Shown piece by piece: positions 22,672-30,331 of a stretch of DNA of 32,186 nt. The first letter of the stretch is position 1, and each line of letters starts with the position of its first letter. The translations under genes were made by a program, and so were the position numbers. The notes under the pieces were generated by a model. That model saw only the letters and a program-made list of their open reading frames with translations, was not told where the DNA came from and ran no database searches. Location of the stretch: contig CAAEOU010000171.1 of NCBI GenBank assembly GCA_900757695.1, forward strand, positions 1-32,186, given 5' to 3'. Source of the DNA: an uncultured Oscillospiraceae bacterium. Lineage in GTDB: Bacteria; Bacillota_A; Clostridia; Oscillospirales; Oscillospiraceae.

Positions 22672-24465
22672 TTACAGATGCTCGATAAAGTCCACTGCTT
22701 TCTCACCGGCCAGATATCCGCCGCAGAAGGCGGAGGTCAGTGCGGACAGAACGCCCTCGATATAGGCGACACCGATCTCGCCGGGGAGCATGATGCCACG
22801 GATGTTGTCACCGGCGGCGTAGAGGCCGGGGATGGGCTGCGCCTGACGGAGTACCCGCAGATCGGAGTCTGTGGACATACCACCGACAGCATTTTCGTGG
22901 AACAGCTTGATAAACAGCGCATAGAAGGGGCCGTTTGCAATGGGGGTGGGATCCGGCATATCCATGGGGCCAAACATACCGCCCTCATCTTCGTCCTCGT
23001 CCTCGTTGCCGGGCTTTGGCGGCGGGCCGCCGGGACCATCGTCTCCATCTCCACCGGGAGGAGGCCCAAAGGGCATGGGATCATGGAGATGTGCGTTGTG
23101 CTCTGCCACAGAGGCAAGCAGCACCTTGGGATCTACACCCAATTCCTCCGCAAGTCCCTCCAGCGTGGCGGCTTTCTTAATGCTGCCCCACTCCACTTCC
23201 TGGTCAATCTCAAACTGAAAGTTGTTATAGAGACGATCCATGTCGACGCCAACCGCATCCGGAGTACGGCCCTTTGCGTGCTCCATGGCGTCTTCCAATG
23301 CGGTTTGATCGAGAACTGCCCAGAGATAGCGCTCCTTTGTGTGGGCAAGGGGGCTTACCTCGGTCATGGCCATGGGAGCCTGAAAACGCTCGCCGGTGGG
23401 GGTGATGTTCATGACGCTCATCCCACGGGAGGCGGTGAGCCCGCAGGTGCCAAAGGGGTGGCGGGCTGGGCCAAACAGATTGACCCGGCGCTTTTCGTAA
23501 TCAATGTCAGCACCGATATCCCGGCACATGGTGATGCCGTCGCCGGTGCAGGTGGCGCAGGTGAAAATATGGACCGGCTCACTGTCATCATCTCGATAGA
23601 AGATGGGCTGGAACTGCGCCATAAGCTCTTTGTTATGGGTGAAGGCACCGGCACAGACGATGACTGCCTTGGCGTGCACCTCAATTTCGCCGCCGGGATC
23701 CCGGGCCAGCGCACCGGTGACCGCACCGGTATCATCGGTCAAAAGCTTGACAGCCGGGGCATGGTAGAAAATTTCACCGCCACGATCCAGCAGAATTCCC
23801 AGCAGCTTCCGGCAGAGGAACCAGCCATTGCCGCCGGGGCCAATGGAGGTGTCGATGCGCTTGTGGTTGTAGGGCTCGTCATAGGTGCCCACCAGACCCT
23901 TGGAGTTGAAGGGGCCATCTCCGAATACATAGTCTTTTCCAAGGTCGTGCTCGGTGATCAGCCAGTTTACAAAATCCACGTCTGCATCCAGCATGTTTTT
24001 GACCAGCTGGCCATCCACCTGATTTCCGGTCTTTTTCATAAATTGGCGGTACAGCTTTTCTCTCGGGTCAGGGATGCCGTCCTGCTGATGCCAGACGGAC
24101 CACTGGGCACGGAACATATGGGCGTACCATGCGGAGCCGCCAATCTCCTTGTTCTTTTCCAGAACCACCACCTTTTTGCCGCTGTCGGCGGCACGGGCGG
24201 CGGCAGCGAGACCGGAAGCGCCTGCGCCGATTACCAGCACATCACACTGCCGGACAAGCTTTTCGTGAGGCTCTGCCTTGGGTGTTGGAAGATCAGGATT
24301 GGAGATCACATCGTTGTGACAGACGGTGGCGCAGTGGCCGCAGTCGATGCATTTTTCCGGGTCGATCCAGTACTTTGCGCCCTTGAAGCGAATGGCACCC
24401 ACGGGACATTCTACCCGGCAGCGGTGGCAGCAGGAACAGTGCTGCCGATCAATGACATATGCCAT
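22672..24465 (-). CDS. Ferredoxin-domain-fused FAD-dependent reductase-like protein
   Basis: This 597-residue protein begins with a two-cluster ferredoxin module. Cys10/13/16/20 form the first [4Fe-4S] site and Cys39/42/45/49 the second. An FAD_binding_2 flavoprotein follows, with GAGASG at residues 80-85 and C-terminal IPGLYAAGDNIRGIMLPGE. Electrons probably pass from ferredoxin or another Fe-S donor to FAD and then to an unsaturated organic acceptor (inference). An acidic and Pro/Gly-rich insert (GPPPGGDGDDGPGGPPPKPG then NEDEDEDE) lies near residues 470-510, just before the substrate-side loop FHENAVGGM. The fumarate-clamping NRLGG arginine loop is absent. There is no signal peptide, and AAGGAG lies 8 bases before the start. 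It is paralogous to the truncated gene at the window start. Confidence 0.9.
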   Translation of the reverse strand: MAYVIDRQHCSCCHRCRVECPVGAIRFKGAKYWIDPEKCIDCGHCATVCHNDVISNPDLPTPKAEPHEKLVRQCDVLVIGAGASGLAAAARAADSGKKVVVLEKNKEIGGSAWYAHMFRAQWSVWHQQDGIPDPREKLYRQFMKKTGNQVDGQLVKNMLDADVDFVNWLITEHDLGKDYVFGDGPFNSKGLVGTYDEPYNHKRIDTSIGPGGNGWFLCRKLLGILLDRGGEIFYHAPAVKLLTDDTGAVTGALARDPGGEIEVHAKAVIVCAGAFTHNKELMAQFQPIFYRDDDSEPVHIFTCATCTGDGITMCRDIGADIDYEKRRVNLFGPARHPFGTCGLTASRGMSVMNITPTGERFQAPMAMTEVSPLAHTKERYLWAVLDQTALEDAMEHAKGRTPDAVGVDMDRLYNNFQFEIDQEVEWGSIKKAATLEGLAEELGVDPKVLLASVAEHNAHLHDPMPFGPPPGGDGDDGPGGPPPKPGNEDEDEDEGGMFGPMDMPDPTPIANGPFYALFIKLFHENAVGGMSTDSDLRVLRQAQPIPGLYAAGDNIRGIMLPGEIGVAYIEGVLSALTSAFCGGYLAGEKAVDFIEHL

Positions 24466-24485
24466 ATAAGATTCTCCTTTTTGGT

Positions 24486-24503
24486 TAGTTATCTATATAA
24501 CTA
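24486..24503. promoter_or_regulatory. Palindrome upstream of the ferredoxin-flavoprotein gene
   Basis: TAGTTAT-CTAT-ATAACTA is a perfect 7-bp inverted repeat, 21 bp before the start codon and just downstream of a possible minus-strand -10 (TAGAAT, plus 24504-24509). It is a likely repressor or LysR operator; the cognate protein is unknown. Confidence 0.5.
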
Positions 24504-24576
24504 TTCTAATGCAAAAGGGGGTACAGCGCAAATATCAATAATCATGCTCTGGTACGATTTATGGGAGTATATCATA

Positions 24577-24613
24577 GAAAAAGCACCGCAGAGCACATTC
24601 TGCGATGCTTTTT
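24577..24613 (-). terminator. Terminator of ftsH
   Basis: AAAGCACCGCAGA and TCTGCGATGCTTT pair with one mismatch around a 6-nt loop. A-rich and T-rich flanks on the two sides make it usable on both strands. Confidence 0.8.
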
Positions 24614-24628
24614 GATGTAAATGGAAAA

Positions 24629-26440
24629 TCAACTGTTGAGGATCTTCATAAACTCATCACCGGTGATGGTTTCCTTTTCGTAGAGGTACTGAGCCAGTTC
24701 GTCCAGCTTTTCACGGTTTTCCGAGAGAATCTCAATGGCTTTGGCGTGCTGTTTTTTCACCAGTGCCACCACCTGACGGTCGATCTCTGCCTGAGTTTCG
24801 GCGGAGCAGGCCAAAGAGGTGTCGCCGCCAAGATACTGGTTGTTGACCGTTTCCAGCGCTACCATATCGAAGTCTGGGCTCATGCCATAGCGGGTGATCA
24901 TACCCCGGGCAAGCTTGGTGGCCTGCTCAATATCGTTGGAAGCACCTGTAGTGAAGGAATCCGTGGTGAGCTCCTCTGCGGCACGTCCGCCGGTGAGGGT
25001 GGCGATCTTGTTCTCGATTTCCTTCTTTGTCATGAGATAATGATTGCCCTCTTCCACCTGCATGGTATAGCCCAGTGCGCCGGAGGTGCGGGGAACAATG
25101 GTGATCTTCTGCACGGGAGCAGAATTGGTCTGCTTTGCGGCGACTAGTGCGTGACCGATCTCATGATAGGCCACAATGCGCTTTTCAGCATCTGTAAGAA
25201 TGGCGTTTTTCTTCTGATAGCCTGCAATGACTACTTCAATGCTCTCCTCCAGATCAGCCTGTGTGGCAAAGCCCCGGCCGTCTCGTACCGCACGGAGGGC
25301 GGCTTCATTGACAATGTTTGCCAGCTCTGCGCCGGAAGCGCCGGAGGCCATCCGGGCGATCTTTCCAAAGTCTACATCGTCAGAGACCTTGATCTTTCGG
25401 GCATGGACCTTCAGAATTTCCTCTCGGCCCTTGAGATCCGGCAGTTCCACGGGAACCCGACGGTCAAAGCGGCCGGGCCGCAGCAGGGCGGGATCCAGCG
25501 ATTCGGGACGGTTGGTGGCAGCAAGGATTACAACGCCGTTGTTGCCCTCAAAGCCATCCATTTCAGTGAGCAGCTGATTCAGAGTCTGCTCCCGCTCATC
25601 GTTGCCGCCGATCTGGCCGTCACGCTTTTTGCCAATGGCGTCGATCTCATCGATGAAGACGATACAGGGTGCTTTTTCCTTGGCCTGCTTAAACAGGTCG
25701 CGGACCTTGGACGCACCCATGCCGACAAACATCTCCACAAATTCGGAGCCAGACATGGAGAAGAAGGGAACGTTGGACTCACCGGCTACAGCCTTGGCCA
25801 GCATGGTCTTACCGGTGCCCGGAGGGCCCACCAGCAAAATACCTTTGGGCATAGAGGCGCCAATGGCCTGATACTTGGAGGGGTCATGAAGATAGTGGAC
25901 GATTTCTGCCAGATTCTCTTTGGCTTCGTCTTCACCGGCCACATCGGAGAATTTAATGCCGTCAGAGGACTTCACGTAGACCTTTGCATTGCTCTTGCCC
26001 ATGTTAAACATCATGGAGTTGGAGCCGCCCATTCGCTTCATGAGCTGACGGGCCATCAGCTGTCCAAGGCCGATGAAGATGACCAGCGGCAGGATCCATG
26101 TGAGCAGTAAGCTCATCAGAGGAGACATCTGCTGGACAATCTCGCTGGAGAATTTTGCACCGGAGTCGTGGAGGCGGTCCACAAGGCCGTCATCGTTCAT
26201 GACGCCGGTTTTATAGTAGTTTGTTCCGTCTTTGTCCGTGAAAATAATTTCATCGTCGGAAATTTCTACCTCACCAATTTCCTTGTTTTCAGTCATGTCC
26301 ATAAACGTGCCGTAGTCGACTTCTTTGACCTGACGCTCTGCCATGTAAGGAACCAGCAGCATGTTGATCAGCAGCATGGCCAGCAGCACCAGAACATAGT
26401 AGAAGATCAACGGCTTTCGGGGCTTTTTTACTTCATTCAC
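24629..26440 (-). CDS. ftsH: ATP-dependent zinc metalloprotease FtsH
   Basis: This 603-residue membrane-anchored AAA+ protease has TM1 at about residues 11-31, an extracytoplasmic domain of about 75 residues, and TM2 at about 107-127. The AAA module has Walker A GPPGTGKT (205-212), Walker B VFIDEID (261-267) and the second region of homology [20 protein letters not shown]. The zinc site HEIGH is at 426-430. FtsH hexamers degrade misfolded membrane proteins and some regulators. The start is ATG 26440 behind GGGAGG at 11 bases. It is transcribed alone from an ATCACA-17-TATGAT promoter. In many Firmicutes ftsH follows tilS and hpt; here it does not. Confidence 0.97.
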   Translation of the reverse strand: MNEVKKPRKPLIFYYVLVLLAMLLINMLLVPYMAERQVKEVDYGTFMDMTENKEIGEVEISDDEIIFTDKDGTNYYKTGVMNDDGLVDRLHDSGAKFSSEIVQQMSPLMSLLLTWILPLVIFIGLGQLMARQLMKRMGGSNSMMFNMGKSNAKVYVKSSDGIKFSDVAGEDEAKENLAEIVHYLHDPSKYQAIGASMPKGILLVGPPGTGKTMLAKAVAGESNVPFFSMSGSEFVEMFVGMGASKVRDLFKQAKEKAPCIVFIDEIDAIGKKRDGQIGGNDEREQTLNQLLTEMDGFEGNNGVVILAATNRPESLDPALLRPGRFDRRVPVELPDLKGREEILKVHARKIKVSDDVDFGKIARMASGASGAELANIVNEAALRAVRDGRGFATQADLEESIEVVIAGYQKKNAILTDAEKRIVAYHEIGHALVAAKQTNSAPVQKITIVPRTSGALGYTMQVEEGNHYLMTKKEIENKIATLTGGRAAEELTTDSFTTGASNDIEQATKLARGMITRYGMSPDFDMVALETVNNQYLGGDTSLACSAETQAEIDRQVVALVKKQHAKAIEILSENREKLDELAQYLYEKETITGDEFMKILNS

Positions 26441-26484
26441 AGGAAAACCTCCCTTTTGCGGCAGCGCCGTATGCTCTTTCTGGT

Positions 26485-26513
26485 ATCATACCACAGAAAT
26501 AGTTGAATGTGAT
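26485..26513 (-). promoter_or_regulatory. Promoter of ftsH
   Basis: On the minus strand, ATCACA (plus 26508-26513) and TATGAT (plus 26485-26490) are spaced by 17 bp, with TGG before the -10. Confidence 0.65.
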
Positions 26514-26591
26514 AACAAATGTTGAATTTTTTCGGAAAAATTATGAACAAAAATTGCTGCTCGGTGAAACCTCGTGATATGCAAGGGAATA

Positions 26592-26620
26592 TTGACAGAA
26601 TCAGGTTCATATAGTAAGAT
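26592..26620 (+). promoter_or_regulatory. Strong sigma-A promoter of a small plus-strand transcript
   Basis: A perfect TTGACA (26592-26597) and TAAGAT (26615-26620) are spaced by 17 bp. The predicted RNA would run from about 26627 to the hairpin at 26926-26961. Confidence 0.75.
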
Positions 26621-26634
26621 CATGGTGATTATAG

Positions 26635-26829
26635 GCTGTAATCTATCTGAACATCCATTTTGACCGGAAGGATGGCAATTATGAAGTTGAAGCAGCATCG
26701 TTCGACCAAGAAATTGACGCAAAAGAACGCAGAGCTGAATACAGTGCAGAAGAAACTGTTTATGACCTTATTCACTACTGCGAAAACTGTAAGCAACCGC
26801 AACCCGCAGTCCAGAGGGCAAGGGCTTAG
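26635..26829 (+). pseudogene. Protein-like reading frame without a start codon
   Basis: A 64-codon stretch between two in-frame stops reads VIYLNIHFDRKDGNYEVEAA, then SFDQEIDAKERRAEYSAEET and VYDLIHYCENCKQPQPAVQ. Its composition is that of an ordinary folded protein's C-terminus, including a Cys-x2-Cys pair, but it has no ATG, GTG or TTG near its beginning. I do not recognise the family. It overlaps a second candidate frame on the same strand (26681-26896), and at most one of them is real. It looks like the tail of a gene that lost its 5' part. Confidence 0.35.
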
Positions 26830-26896
26830 CGGTGAGAGCAAGGCTGCGATCCTGCAGCTGCTCCATGATGATCCGGGTAATCACAGACAGGACTGA
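26681..26896 (+). CDS. Possible 71-residue basic protein, hypothetical
   Basis: ATG 26681 is preceded by GGAAGG at 10 bases and lies about 55 nt after the predicted start of a strong promoter. The frame (MKLKQHRSTKKLTQKNAELN...) ends at TGA just before the terminator hairpin. The product would be very basic at the N-terminus and resembles nothing I know. Position relative to promoter and terminator favours it. The more natural composition of the overlapping frame at 26635-26829 argues against it. Confidence 0.3.
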   Translation: MKLKQHRSTKKLTQKNAELNTVQKKLFMTLFTTAKTVSNRNPQSRGQGLSGESKAAILQLLHDDPGNHRQD

Positions 26897-26925
26897 TTTG
26901 CTGCGATATTTCAAAAAATGTATTG

Positions 26926-26961
26926 GGCACACATGCGGGATGATTTCCCCATGTGTGCCCA
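26926..26961. terminator. Terminator between the small transcript and the RmlD-like gene
   Basis: GGGCACACATG and CATGTGTGCCC form a perfect 11-bp stem with an inner GGG/CCC pairing. The T-tract is weak. Confidence 0.65.
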
Positions 26962-27006
26962 TGTTGTTATCTGCCCCATGTCCCCGATACAGGGGTAGCA
27001 TGCAGG

Positions 27007-27837
27007 TTAAAAATGACTTTCGATGATATAGTCGCTGAGGGCGGCAGTCCACTCCTTGGGCTCCTCTACACCGGTGATGCGCAGCATCATGGTATCAAGG
27101 ACGGAGTAGTTGGGGCGCTGATCCTCGACAATAATCGGCTCGACATCTGCCGTTCGATGCGCCTTTTTCAGAACCTCTTTTGCAAATTCATAACGGCTGC
27201 ATGCGCCTTTGCATACAACATGATAGGTGCCGCACTCCTGGGTGTCCAGCATAGCCGCAATGGTGCGGGCGATCTCCTTGATGCTGGTGGGAGAGGCAAT
27301 CTGATTGTTGGCCATCTTCAGGGTCTCGCCGCGGTCTGCTGCGGTGAGGATCTGCTCTACCATGTCACCGCCGCCGCCATAGACCCAGCAAGAACGGATG
27401 ATCAGATAGCGGCCGGCCAGAGTTTTTACAAATTCTTCAGCGGCCAGCTTGGACTTGCCATAGGTGCTGCGAGGGGCTGCGTTATCAAATTCATGATAGG
27501 GCACCGAGGCGGTACCGTCAAAAATATCATCGGTGGAGAGCTGCACCAGCAGAGCACCGGAGGATTGGGCAGCCATTGCCAGATTCCGTGCGCCGATGGT
27601 GTTGACCTTAAAGGCCATCTCCTGATTTTCCTGACAGGCGGCAATGTTGGTGTAGCCTGCGCAGTTGATAATGATGTCAGGAAGCTGCCGGGTGGCCTGC
27701 TTCATAACAGCGGCCTCGTCGGAGACATCGCAATCCTCAAGATCTGTAGCGAATACACGATAGCCCCATCCCGTGAAATAGCGGGTAAGAGCAGCGCCAA
27801 CGCGGCCATTGGCGCCGGTGATCCAAATTTTCTTCAT
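27007..27837 (-). CDS. NAD-dependent sugar-nucleotide reductase, RmlD-like (dTDP-4-dehydrorhamnose reductase family)
   Basis: This 276-residue extended SDR has the cofactor motif ITGANGRVG at residues 6-14, the family motif STDDIFDG (usually STDYVFDG) at 101-108, and the catalytic Tyr126-x3-Lys130 in TYGKSK. RSCWVYGGGG follows, as in RmlD. The start MKKIWITG is chosen because AGAGGTG lies 6 bases upstream; a GTG three codons earlier overlaps that site. RmlD makes dTDP-L-rhamnose, but the partner genes rmlA, rmlB and rmlC are not in the window. A different sugar-nucleotide or spore-coat role is possible. It is read from its own TTGTGC-17-TATAAT promoter. Confidence 0.85.
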   Translation of the reverse strand: MKKIWITGANGRVGAALTRYFTGWGYRVFATDLEDCDVSDEAAVMKQATRQLPDIIINCAGYTNIAACQENQEMAFKVNTIGARNLAMAAQSSGALLVQLSTDDIFDGTASVPYHEFDNAAPRSTYGKSKLAAEEFVKTLAGRYLIIRSCWVYGGGGDMVEQILTAADRGETLKMANNQIASPTSIKEIARTIAAMLDTQECGTYHVVCKGACSRYEFAKEVLKKAHRTADVEPIIVEDQRPNYSVLDTMMLRITGVEEPKEWTAALSDYIIESHF

Positions 27838-27889
27838 GCTGGGCACCTCTTTCTAGTTGCTTCCGGTGCGGATTGCCGGTTTCCACTAG

Positions 27890-27918
27890 ATTATAACAAA
27901 ACGGGGGCTGTTGCACAA
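27890..27918 (-). promoter_or_regulatory. Sigma-A promoter of the RmlD-like gene
   Basis: On the minus strand, TTGTGC (plus 27913-27918) and a perfect TATAAT (plus 27890-27895) are spaced by 17 bp. Confidence 0.8.
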
Positions 27919-28008
27919 GAGAATTTTCCATAAAAACCAATGCGGCAGGAGCGAAAACAGGCATGTATCCTGTATAAAAATTGGATTTCTTTTGATTTCC
28001 CGCCGGAC

Positions 28009-28042
28009 TTCGACAGACTTTTTGCACCCATGGCGCTACAAT
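28009..28042 (+). promoter_or_regulatory. Spo0A-box-like element with a 21-bp-spaced promoter, pointing into spoIIE antisense
   Basis: TTCGACA (28009-28015) is the exact complement of the Spo0A box TGTCGAA. TCGACA can serve as a -35 placed 21 bp before TACAAT (28037-28042), the spacing found in Spo0A-activated spoIIE and spoIIG promoters. No plus-strand gene follows; transcription would run antisense to the 3' end of spoIIE. Confidence 0.4.
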
Positions 28043-28075
28043 AACACCGTGATGATGCAGGTCCAAAACCGAAGG

Positions 28076-30106
28076 TCAGGGTGTCAGTGCATCCAGCCTC
28101 AGGACGGCGGCAGTCATGTCATCCTCCCCACCGGCAGACTCCGCCAGCTGTACCAGTGAAGCGGCCAGCTCTTTGACGCTTTCCCCGTCATAGCTGCGAA
28201 TCAGATCCTCTGTTTCGTCCCTTACTGCTCCATCGCTGGAAAGGATCAGCATATCTCCTCCCCAAAGGGACAGTCGAATGATCTCCGCTCCATAGGCGCT
28301 CCCCACGCCCAAGCCCGGAGGTGGTGCGGCTGTCCCCAGTTTTTTTACGGATTTTCCGGATTTCAGAAAGCTGGGCGCGGCGCCCCATTTATAGAGGGTG
28401 CCCTGACCGTTCACAAGGCTCAGCTCCAGCACATCCATGGTGGAAAAGCAACCGGTGTCCCGGAGCAGATACATGCCGTTGAGGAAATCCATGGCGTCCT
28501 CCGGCGGCATTCCGGACTGGACAAGGCCGGAAAGGGTCGAAATGGCGGTGGCACTTTCTGATGCGGCTTCAGCGCCGGTCCCCATGCCGTCACATAAAAT
28601 GGCGAAAAGCCGTCCGTCCTCGGTTCGGAAGCAGACACCACGATCCCCGCTGAGCCGGGAGCCATGCCGTCCTTTCGCAGCTACGCCGATTTTGACGTCG
28701 AAAGCTTCCTGCGGGGTACACTGAACGCTGCGGAGCTGCCGGGCATTTTCTGATAAAATTTCGGCCATGTGGATCAGACTGCGGCTGGCCACCAGCCGCT
28801 TTTCTTCACTGCGGCTTCGGCACTGAAAACGGCCCGTAATGCCGTCAAGCTCCTGATTCAGCGCCACAAGCAGCCCTTCCATATGGCGGCACTCGTTTGC
28901 AAATTCCTCCGGGAAGTCCTCCCGCAGTGCTTCTCCACGATCTAAAATAGGGCCCAATGCACCGTGAAAGGTGTGATAGGTAGCCTGACTGTTTTTCTCC
29001 CAGCAGGAGCTGTAGCGGCTGCATTGGCGGCAGACCTTGGCAGCGGCCTTGTCAAAAATGTGTGCGCGTTCCTCTTGGGCCTTTTCCTCCGGATCCAGAC
29101 CGATTGCGCTGTAGAGCTGACGAAGGGCAGTCTCTCCGGCGGAAAGACGCTGTTCTACCAGAGCGGAGGACTGCTCAATGGCACTGTCCTCCCGCCCGGT
29201 GATCAGTGTACCGGGGAGCAGTAGAGAGACTATGATACCGATGCCAAGACTCAGCCCAACCGAGGCGGAGACCGTGCCGAAGTAGAGCAGTGCGCCGAAG
29301 AGACCGGCCATGGAAAGCAGAGTGCGAAATACCGGGTGACGCCGTGGAATACTGCTGCCGGCCAGCGCACCGGCACATAGAATCATACTCCACTGGCCTC
29401 CGGCTACGCCTGCGGCGTCCAGTCCGAGACCTGTGACCGCAGCTACCGCAGCAGCGGTACCGGGCTCTGTCCGACGTGCAGAGAGCACGGCAAGGCTGCA
29501 AGCGGCAATGATACCGGCGTTGACACCTCCGGGCAGGGGGAGTCTTGCAAGTCCCACCACAAGGAATCCGGCGGATAGCATGGAACCTACGCTCCGGCGT
29601 TTCTTTTGCAGCAGACTGTCAAAGGCCAGCGGGGACAGGGCGGCCAACATAACGTTTTGCACGAAATGAGCCAGTAGCAGCGGCGTCAGTGTCTTGCTGA
29701 AGAGAAAAATGATCCCTACAGCGCCGCGCATGATCCCGGGAACCAGACACTGAAACCAGCTCTGCTTTGTGACCCAAAGGGAACCGAATATGTACATGGT
29801 CACAAAGGTGAGCAGTGCGGCACTGGTGAGCTCCAGCCCCTGCGAGAAGCTCTGCATGGTCAGTGCACCGGCAACGCAGCCAATCAGGCTGCAAAGTCCC
29901 CGGGGCCCGCCGCCCACGGCAGCAATGAGTCCCAGTGCAAACGGAACCGGCGCTCCGGCCAGCTGGCCGCAGGACAGAAGAAAACCGGCAATCAAAAATC
30001 CCATGCATGTGGCAGTTTCCCGGAGGGCGGGACGGGTGATGACCAGCGGTGACTGAGTATAAAACCACTTTTCAAGAATGGGCCTTCGTTTGAGCTGCTG
30101 TTTCAT
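28076..30106 (-). CDS. spoIIE: Stage II sporulation protein E (SpoIIE), serine phosphatase
   Basis: This 676-residue protein dephosphorylates SpoIIAA and so releases sigma-F in the forespore; it also localises at the division septum. Residues ~30-315 hold a series of hydrophobic helices. A regulatory region with the Cys motif CRQCSRYSSCW follows. The C-terminal PP2C-type phosphatase has the metal-binding DGMGTG, the motif LILSSDGAVRDE and the final GGEDDMTAAVLRL. The start MKQQLKRRP is chosen because AAGGAG lies 9 bases upstream; an ATG 24 bases earlier has no ribosome site. At 676 residues it is shorter than Bacillus SpoIIE (about 827). The promoter upstream has the unusual 21-bp spacing expected for Spo0A control. 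Confidence 0.95.
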   Translation of the reverse strand: MKQQLKRRPILEKWFYTQSPLVITRPALRETATCMGFLIAGFLLSCGQLAGAPVPFALGLIAAVGGGPRGLCSLIGCVAGALTMQSFSQGLELTSAALLTFVTMYIFGSLWVTKQSWFQCLVPGIMRGAVGIIFLFSKTLTPLLLAHFVQNVMLAALSPLAFDSLLQKKRRSVGSMLSAGFLVVGLARLPLPGGVNAGIIAACSLAVLSARRTEPGTAAAVAAVTGLGLDAAGVAGGQWSMILCAGALAGSSIPRRHPVFRTLLSMAGLFGALLYFGTVSASVGLSLGIGIIVSLLLPGTLITGREDSAIEQSSALVEQRLSAGETALRQLYSAIGLDPEEKAQEERAHIFDKAAAKVCRQCSRYSSCWEKNSQATYHTFHGALGPILDRGEALREDFPEEFANECRHMEGLLVALNQELDGITGRFQCRSRSEEKRLVASRSLIHMAEILSENARQLRSVQCTPQEAFDVKIGVAAKGRHGSRLSGDRGVCFRTEDGRLFAILCDGMGTGAEAASESATAISTLSGLVQSGMPPEDAMDFLNGMYLLRDTGCFSTMDVLELSLVNGQGTLYKWGAAPSFLKSGKSVKKLGTAAPPPGLGVGSAYGAEIIRLSLWGGDMLILSSDGAVRDETEDLIRSYDGESVKELAASLVQLAESAGGEDDMTAAVLRLDALTP

Positions 30107-30165
30107 AGAATCTGTCTCCTTCTGTGCCATCCAGTGGAAAGTGGACGTTTTTGTTTTACGGAATC

Positions 30166-30198
30166 ATTATAGACACAGGAGGCGGGCGATCCTGTCGG
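30166..30198 (-). promoter_or_regulatory. Probable Spo0A-dependent promoter of spoIIE
   Basis: On the minus strand, CCGACA (plus 30193-30198) lies 21 bp before a perfect TATAAT (plus 30166-30171). Bacillus spoIIE and spoIIG promoters also have 21-22 bp spacers and a Spo0A box over the -35. CCCGACA here matches the reverse box TTCGACA at 5 of 7 positions. Confidence 0.6.
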
Positions 30199-30282
30199 GA
30201 AATACAGGAGGAAATCCATGGATGCAATTATTTTGGCTGAGGCGGTCAACCGGAACGTCTGAAAAAGGAACACAATATCCTC

Positions 30283-30311
30283 TTGCGCATCGGCGGGAAA
30301 GCGGGTACAAT
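30283..30311 (+). promoter_or_regulatory. Promoter of the CYTH gene
   Basis: TTGCGC (30283-30288) and TACAAT (30306-30311) are spaced by 17 bp, 20 bp before the start codon. Confidence 0.6.
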
Positions 30312-30331
30312 GGAGAGGTGAAAGGACGGCG

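Noticed and set aside
22636..24615. Long plus-strand open frame opposite the ferredoxin-flavoprotein gene
   Set aside because: Antisense shadow. The minus strand carries Fe-S and FAD motifs, while this frame has low-complexity Gly/His/Val composition and runs through the terminators.
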